From assembly GCF_052324685.1 (NCBI RefSeq), contig NC_135214.1, forward strand, positions 170,001 to 234,000: 64,000 bases of DNA. Reading direction: 5' to 3'. The stretch is from Brachyhypopomus gauderio (taxonomy: Eukaryota > Chordata > Actinopteri > Gymnotiformes > Hypopomidae). Each line of letters starts with the position of its first letter. The stretch's first letter is position 1. Below are positions 56,760-64,000 of this stretch, one piece after another. The notes below the pieces were generated by a model. That model ran no database searches. It was not told the origin of the DNA and was given only the letters and a program-made list of their open reading frames with translations. A program made the translations under genes and the position numbers.

Positions 56760-58980
56760 TGTGTGTGTATTTTTATACATTCTTACATTTTTTTACATTT
56801 CATTTTTCTCAGTCTTTTCTTTTTTTGCCAATATGCTTTGTCAGGTTTAAGTTTCACCAACTCACAACACAACATTGTCTTACAACACAATTTTGTCTTA
56901 CAGGGTTCTGGCTGAACGTGCTTCTGTAGGCTTCAAAGCATCTGGCTTACTTTCTCTCCAGGTTGCTCTGAAGAATACCTCTTTAGGCCTTTCAGCTTAG
57001 CAGTAATTTTGGAAGATAAAGATGGTCCCAGATCAGTGTGGGAGGGCTGCTAGGTCCTGATCGTTGGTCCGGTAAAAGTCATAATTCTGCTAAACCGCTC
57101 TGTGGACTCTGGGCCCTGCTGCATGAGCACAGCACACGCATGATATGAAGAATCAGGACTCATCAGACATCGAAAGAAATGTACAAATTGTATGCAAATT
57201 TGCTCACAGACGAAGGTAGGAGGTTAAAATACAGAGTAACAGGTCAATTGGACAAGCGTACTAGCTCTATGGATGTCATAAGCCATCACCCGTCTTTAAC
57301 TGGCCTCTCACTACAAGCAAAAAGGTTCAACAGCCAAGTTAGGATTCAGTAGAGGATACACAGGAAGCCTATAGTGCCTGATTTGCAGTGTAAGGCAGTC
57401 GTCCCTGGGCTTTACAGCTCACGAGGGGCCCTGAAAGACCCGATGCCTTAGACATTAACATCACTATTGGTGCCCAGTGTTTACATCCAGTGTTCATCAA
57501 TGGGACGTTAAGTGCATTACCACACAAAGAATACAGGTCAATACGAGATAATGTACATTTCAACTGGTTACATCAAGCATACAATCACTTTGTTGTCAAA
57601 AAAGTATGTGGCCAGGACTGTAATGTTATTTGCAATGTTTTGCAGAAAGTTTGATTTACCTCTGTTCAAAATCTCCATTCTGATACATTTCATTTGATAG
57701 TCACATTAAATACATTTCCATATATTAATGAATTTTGTAGCCTTATTTCCAAAATATTTTTATGATCAGTGGTGTTGGCCATGTCTGGATTTCTTAATCA
57801 TTCCTACCAGTTCCTACATGTAATGGCTACAGGTCCTAGATACAGATCACCTAGGACATGAAGAAAGAAGCTTAGAAGTGTTTTAGTCTTTTGCAGGTTT
57901 TACAGTATCTGAATCATGCTGTTACTAACCAGGCATTTTTAAGAGAAATTTAAACACAGCTTATTCTAAAATCTAAATTTAGAGAAGGTGCTATTGTGCA
58001 GTTTTAATGCATGCTAATTATTTAAGAAATATTTTTAACAATTGTTTTTGGTACATCAGTATTTGTTATGCATTCATTTTAGAATTTTGATTATTATGTT
58101 CCTCCGTATTTATTCACTGTCACAGGTAATAAACAGTAGTTGAAGATAAATGACATTTATTGTTTTATTGAACTGCAAATGAAATGTTTTACTGAGCTAC
58201 CAGTGTGTGTTCCCAGATTATTTGAAATGTGAATTTGAGAAGCATTTTGTTCATTAGTCTCAATTGATTTTAAATACATTTTGAACTTTCAGAAAATATG
58301 AAGCATTAAATTCAATACATTTCTAGATATTTGACTGATTATGGTATTTACAATCAGAGTCAGCTCCTTGACTTTTAAGCCTGTTAATGAAACCCAACTA
58401 TGGTAGCGCTCATGGTCAGTAGAGGGCAGCAGTGCGTTAAAGTTGATGAGTGTAGGTACAGTAATTGTCAGTGGAAGAACACATTGCCAGAGGTTGCTGA
58501 AAATCCTCTTTAAATTTTATGTTAGGCATCTTTTTAAATTTCTTTCCAGAAAGATGAAATCTACTCCCCTATTACTCTGAATTGCAACTTATGCATTTGA
58601 GACAATGTGAAGACATCTCTCACAAATACACAAATAAACGACATATGTGGTCTGTAGTAGGAACCCACAGGGTAAGTCCTTAATATCATGTGAAATAATC
58701 TGGGGGGTTTATAATACAAATCTAACAGTACATCTTGTCTAACATTCTCCTTCCAAATGTAGTCAGGTCTCTATACACCTAAAAACAGCATTGCTTGTGT
58801 GTACAGCTGTGTGTATTACAATTACACCACCCAACAAAGTGAGTAGTGTGTGAAGGAATTATTGCGTATTATTACACCCTCCCCCCCAAAAAAACAACTA
58901 ACAACATTCATGCCAATGAAGAATGCTGAAGTTTTTTTTCTCTCCAGTCAGTCCTCAACATCTGTAAAATGGACACAGCA
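55821..58980 (+). other. mras: mras 3' UTR and downstream flank
   Basis: Downstream of the mras stop no other gene was recognised. The first 300 bases are GC-rich and begin with a 16-bp repeat (CCCTGTCCGGCAG, three copies, about 55822-55870). A (GT)n tract lies at 56703-56760. An AATAAA signal at 58128-58133 is a candidate poly(A) site, but the true 3' end could be nearer. Open frames at 55739-56219 overlap in all phases of the GC-rich part and are not considered coding. Confidence 0.55.
56703..56770. repeat. (GT)n microsatellite
   Basis: About 65 bases of GT dinucleotides in the mras 3' flank. Confidence 0.96.
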
Positions 58981-58985
58981 CTTGG

Positions 58986-61017
58986 CAGACACTGTCATCC
59001 CATAGGCACCCTTATAACACATCATCCCATAGGCACCCTTATAACACATTACCCCATAGGCACCCTTATAACACATCAACCCACAGGGACCCTTATAACA
59101 CATCACCCCATAGGCACCCTTATAACACATCATCCCATAGGCACCCTTATAACACATCACCCCATAGGCACCTTTATAACACATCATGCCATAGGCACCC
59201 TTATAACATATCACCCCATAGGCACCCTTATAACACATCATCCCATAGGCAGCCTTATAACACATCATCCCATAGGCACCCTTATAACATATCATCCCAT
59301 AGGCACCCTTATAATATATCACCCCATAGGCACCCTTATAACACATCATCCCATAGGCACCCTTATAACACATTACCCCATAGGCACCCTTATAACACAT
59401 CAACCCATAGGCACCCTTATAACACATCACCCCATAGGCACCCTTATAACACATCATCCCATAGGCACCCTTATAACACATCACCCCATAGGCACCTTTA
59501 TAACACATCATGCCATAGGCACCCTTATAACATATCACCCCATAGGCACCCTTATAACACATCATCCCATAGGCAGCCTTATAACACATCATCCCATAGG
59601 CACCCTTATAACATATCATCCCATAGGCACCCTTATAATATATCACCCCATAGGCACCCTTATAACACATCATCCCATAGGCACCCTTATAACACATTAC
59701 CCCATAGGCACCCTTATAACACATCAACCCATAGGCACCCTTATAACACATCACCCCATAGGCACCCTTATAACACATCATCCCATAGGCACCCTTATAA
59801 CACATCACCCCATAGGCACCTTTATAACACATCATGCCATAGGCACCCTTATAACATATCACCCCATAGGCACCCTTATAACATATCATCCCATAGACAC
59901 CCTTATAACACATCGCCCCATAGGCACCCTTATAACACATCATCCCATAGGCACCCTTATAACACATCATCCCATAGGCACCCTTATAACATATCATCCC
60001 ATAGACACCCTTATAACACATCGCCCCATAGGCACCCTTATAACACATCATCCCATAGGCACCCTTATAACATATCACCCCATAGGCCCCCTTATAACAA
60101 ACACATGACCCCATAGGCACCCTTATAACACATCACCCCATAGGCACCCTTACAACACATCATCCCATAGGCACCCTTATAACACATCACACCATAGGCA
60201 CCCTTATAACACATCACCCCATAGGCACCCTTATAACACATCACCCCATAGGCACCCTTATAACAAACACATGACCCCATAGGCACCCTTATAACAACAC
60301 ATCACCCCATAGGCACCCTTATAACACATCACCCCATAGGCACCCTTATAACACATCACCCCATAGACACCCTTGTAACGCATCATCCCATAGGCACCCT
60401 TATAACACATCACACCATAGGCACCCTTATAACACATCACCCCATAGGCACCCTTATAATACATCACCCCATAGGCACCCTTATAACACATCATCCCATA
60501 GGCACCCTTATAACACATCACCCCATAGACACCCTTGTAACGCATCATCCCATAGGCACCCTTATAACACATCACACCATAGGCACCCTTATAACACATC
60601 ACCCCATAGGCACCCTTATAATACATCACCCCATAGGCACCCTTATAACATATCATCCCATAGACACCCTTATAACACATCACTCCATAGGCACCCTTAT
60701 AACAAACACATGACCCCATAGGCACCCTTATAACAACACATCACCCTTAGGCACCCTTATAACAACACATCACCCCATAGGCACCCTTATAACACATCCC
60801 CCCATAGGCACCCTTATAACAACACATCACCCCATAGGCACCCTTATAACACATCATCACATAGGCACCCTTATAACACATCATCCCATAGGCACCCTTA
60901 TAACACATCACCCCATAGGCACCCTTATAACACATCATCCCATAGGCACCCTTATAACATATCGCCCCATAGGCACCCTTATAACACATCATCCCATAGG
61001 CACCCTTATAACATATC
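58986..61017. repeat. 27-bp minisatellite, about 75 copies, with higher-order structure
   Basis: The unit CCCATAGGCACCCTTATAAC plus ACATCAC or variants repeats for about 2 kb. Marker variants recur at fixed distances: the one-base-short GGCACCTTTATAAC at 59167, 59491 and 59815 (324 bases, 12 units), and CGCATC with CCTTGTAACG at 60371 and 60533 (162 bases, 6 units). Unit length 27 gives long stop-free frames on both strands (390 and 379 codons, CYKGAYGMM and IGTLITHHP repeats), which are artefacts. Confidence 0.97.
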
Positions 61018-64000
61018 TAGCCTGTCAGTAATTCTGCCTTATAGATCCAGAAGGGGTAGCAGGATAGAGGTGTAACTCCATTCCTTCTCCTGTGGGTGGA
61101 CCCTGTTTACCTACTGTAATACCTCAGGGTTGAACATGCACCTTGCTTGTGACATGGGCATTAAACAGACTTGAACTGGCCCGTAAACAATGTCTTACAA
61201 TAAATGAGCATAATTGAAGAGCTAGGGTTAGGTGTGTGTGTACATGGGCGCTGCCTTGTACACGTGTATGTGTGCTCTGGCATTCTGGTAATCCCTATAT
61301 AAACTACATTGTTATTCCACTTGCATCTGCGAGCAGATTGCTACCAAGTTGTTACAGTGCCAAAGAGCATGATTAATGGAGACATTGGAGACAGCCAAAG
61401 ACACGCTTACGTTCTCCAAGCACCGAGGGCGTCACGGACGGGTACGTACAACCATGTTTCTAACCATGTAGAGGGAGAGGGAGAGAGAGAGATGGAGAGA
61501 GAGAGAGAAAGTGTGTACATATTTATGGGGTTTACACGTGATGTATAATTAAATACATATTGTATATATTTGGAATGATTTGAATATATTTTACATATTC
61601 AGCTCATCTATTAAAAGTTCATTTTTCAAATACCTTTAATCCTTGTTTTTAAATGTAACTTTTATGACTAGAAATCCTTTCCTTAACATTAAATACACCC
61701 ATGGCAATGCGTGGAACACGCTGTATGAGGATTAGCCTAGAAGAAGAAAGTGAAGTAAGAACTAAGAGTATCAAAGACGAGGACAGAAACTCCCTTTTCC
61801 TCTGTAGTCTCTCTGTGTGTCACTCTCACGAGCGTGTGCCATTCCTCCAGGCACGGCTTGAGGTCTCTAGGGAGTAAATGGGTTTTACTGATCTTCCTTT
61901 GACACCTATCAGTCCCCTGGTGTGATTAGCAGCAGGAGGTGGGATTGCTCTTGATCAAGTTGTGAATACAACACGTTGGTATTTTCACCGGACATGCTAG
62001 GGATGGACTTTATGAACCACTAGAAACGGGTATTTCACTCAAGACTCACTTATACCAGTATCAGTCTTGAAACTATACTATGACTTTAGGATGAATCGGT
62101 GGCTGTTGATGAGGCTAGTTGTGGAGATGCAGCGTGTCTGAGGGTTTTGGTGTTTGTTGATGATGGCAGTGGGTATGGCTTTAGTCTGGGCAATGCTTGA
62201 AAATCCAGTGGGTAAAATCCATATATAACCTGCTGGTATGGCACTTGTTCCTTGACATCTTATCCTAGGTATAATTCCATTTTCAGTGGGTAAATTTTCA
62301 ATGTCTTCGTGCTGGGAGGGATCCGTTCACAGGGACCTGCACCTCTGACCTGTTCATAGCTTGTTCCATTTCAAACCCGAGTGCCCTATGAAGTCAACTA
62401 TTTCAATTCTGCTTGAGCTTCAGCACACGTGACCAGAGCCACTTGGAACCTTCATCATCTTCTTGTCACGGTAGTATTTTATTATTTTTTTTGGATTGAA
62501 AAATTTTCCACTCAAATAAGTGCTAATTGGCGTGACCTCTTATGGAGTCAGTGACTTGGATATTAGTCCTTCAAAAAAAAAGCACTGTGATAGTGGAATA
62601 TAATCAGCCATCTCAGTTGAGACTCGAAACCTTTTATTCATACTTTGAAAAGCTGTGCTTGAAAAGCTGGACGAGATAATCCACCATATTTGACTGCATT
62701 TATTTAATAACCGATCTAATTTTACCTTACAGACATTGTCTTACTTCTACAGTGTGAGCACCTCAGCTAACAGCCTTCTGTCCCCCCCTTTATCGTCCAG
62801 GTGTCTGGTGAGGGCATTTTCACACCGGGGTTCAGCTTTGTGTGGGCAGGGTGGGGGTTGGAGCCAGTGGGAGGTTGTGGGAAACACATTCATACTGAAA
62901 CCCTGAGGAGAAATGGTGCGTGTGCTGTTTTTCCAAGCACACGGAAGGCCCCAGAGTGCACTGTGACCAATGTTACGACCCCACGATGTCATGGCTCTAG
63001 GTTTGGGCTGTGGGGCTGTAGCATGTGCGAAGTGGATAAGATGTGATTAATTTAAGAATGCGAAAACCAGATGGATATGCAAAAAACTCTTTACTGCAGA
63101 GTGGTAGTATAGCAGAAGAGCCCTGTTTACACAGCAGAACACTGAACAGACACACACGTACATAAATACATAAATAACTATAAACTAACCAACCAAGGAA
63201 AAGAGCAGTAGACAGCACCAAAGAAAAGAAACAAGAAAAATGTACTACACTAAAATAACAAAGCAAGATACTACCTTACTAACAGAAATAAAGAAATATA
63301 TCTGCTACTCTAACTAATCTCAAACAAAAATACATACAAGGTGCCGGCCTCTATACTTGTGTTTCTAACAGAACATACCTGCGTGGATGTTTATATATGG
63401 CTAAGCTCTTTCTCCAAGGTGGCACGCACACACACACACACACACATGAGGATCCGCCCTCCTCATCCAACTTGCGATCTCCGATTGGTCGACAGGATCC
63501 ACCAATACTGAAGCAGTCCACCTGGTTCAGGTTTTTGGAGCGTTCAGAGTGTCCCATGGGCTTGATTTCACCTGCTTTGTTTTCATTCACAGAGAGCTGT
63601 GATTAGAGCTGTCATTGTGTAGCCATGACGTGGTTTGACAGTCAGTAGCTGTAAAATAATAAGAAGGATACCTAGGTGGTAAACTACAGTTGGTATTATG
63701 AAGTGCAGATTAGTATACAATTGTTGGTAAACATTAATTTGGTTGTAAACAATCATGCATTAACATTGATGTGCTAGCAGATATCACAGACAACGTAATA
63801 CAGAAACCACATCTCCACATGTTCACGAGTCTCTTGAGTGGTGGGAAAGACCAGCTCAGCTGGATCAAGTGGTGTTAAGTGTTGAGTACTCTAGTATGTC
63901 TACCTGTGTTGAGTACTCTAGTATGCATACCAGTGTTGAGTACGCTGGTATGGATGTTGTCATATCCACCCTGGTTCTTTTAAGATTATATTAGATCTGG
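61018..64000. other. Right flank with no recognised gene
   Basis: No frame resembling a known protein was found. The stretch holds a short (GA)n tract near 61470-61510, (CA)n at 63425-63446, and a 27-30-bp tandem repeat of three copies (GTTGAGTACTCTAGTATG) at about 63877-63955. The frames at 62747-63046 lie on both strands and look like chance. Confidence 0.6.

Noticed and set aside
58948..60992. 390-, 379- and 155-codon repetitive frames
   Set aside because: Unit length of 27 and a stop-free unit explain them on both strands; no coding evidence.

Overview
This is a piece of a teleost fish nuclear genome. The evidence is vertebrate genes split into many GT-AG exons, very dense (CA)n microsatellites, several long minisatellites, and DNA transposons of fish type (hAT, pogo/Tigger) with an L2-like LINE remnant. 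There are no bacterial operons, CRISPR arrays or phage genes. I cannot name the species.

Four protein-coding genes are supported. From left to right: (1) the first coding exon of epb41l5 (minus strand; the gene continues beyond base 1); (2) a complete ptpn4, minus strand, 26 coding exons from 35762 down to 10589 that join in phase to 933 codons plus a stop, with a probable noncoding first exon near 44.66 kb; (3) single-exon tmem177, minus strand, 47943 to 47011; (4) complete mras, plus strand, five coding exons from 52293 to 55820, 208 residues. The order tmem177 - ptpn4 - epb41l5, all in one orientation, matches human 2q14.2. mras lies on human chromosome 3, so its position beside tmem177 marks a rearrangement relative to human.

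The products are not one pathway but share themes. Ptpn4 is a FERM-PDZ tyrosine phosphatase at the membrane cortex, Epb41l5 a FERM scaffold of epithelial polarity, M-Ras a membrane-anchored small GTPase, and Tmem177 a mitochondrial membrane protein involved in cytochrome c oxidase assembly.

The rest is introns, UTRs and intergenic DNA holding many tandem arrays: 33-bp at 0.3 kb, 22-bp at 13.9 kb, 26-bp at 23.5 kb, 19-bp at 26.8 kb, 14-bp at 27.5 kb, 23-bp at 29.6 kb, 49-bp at 38.2 kb, about 42-bp at 43.6 kb, 51-bp at 46.9 kb, and a 27-bp array with higher-order structure at 59-61 kb. A 180-bp hAT-type MITE with a perfect 8-bp target duplication sits inside an older hAT-like element at 45.8-46.5 kb. 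A 509-bp pogo/Tigger-like element lies in mras intron 2.

I see no new multi-gene system. The most interesting local structures are three tandem copies of a 51-bp block carrying the tmem177 stop codon and an AATAAA signal, a possible uORF whose stop overlaps the ptpn4 start, the 324-bp and 162-bp higher-order repeats, and the nested hAT insertion. All exon joins were made by eye from splice sites and family knowledge; no alignment or transcript data were available.
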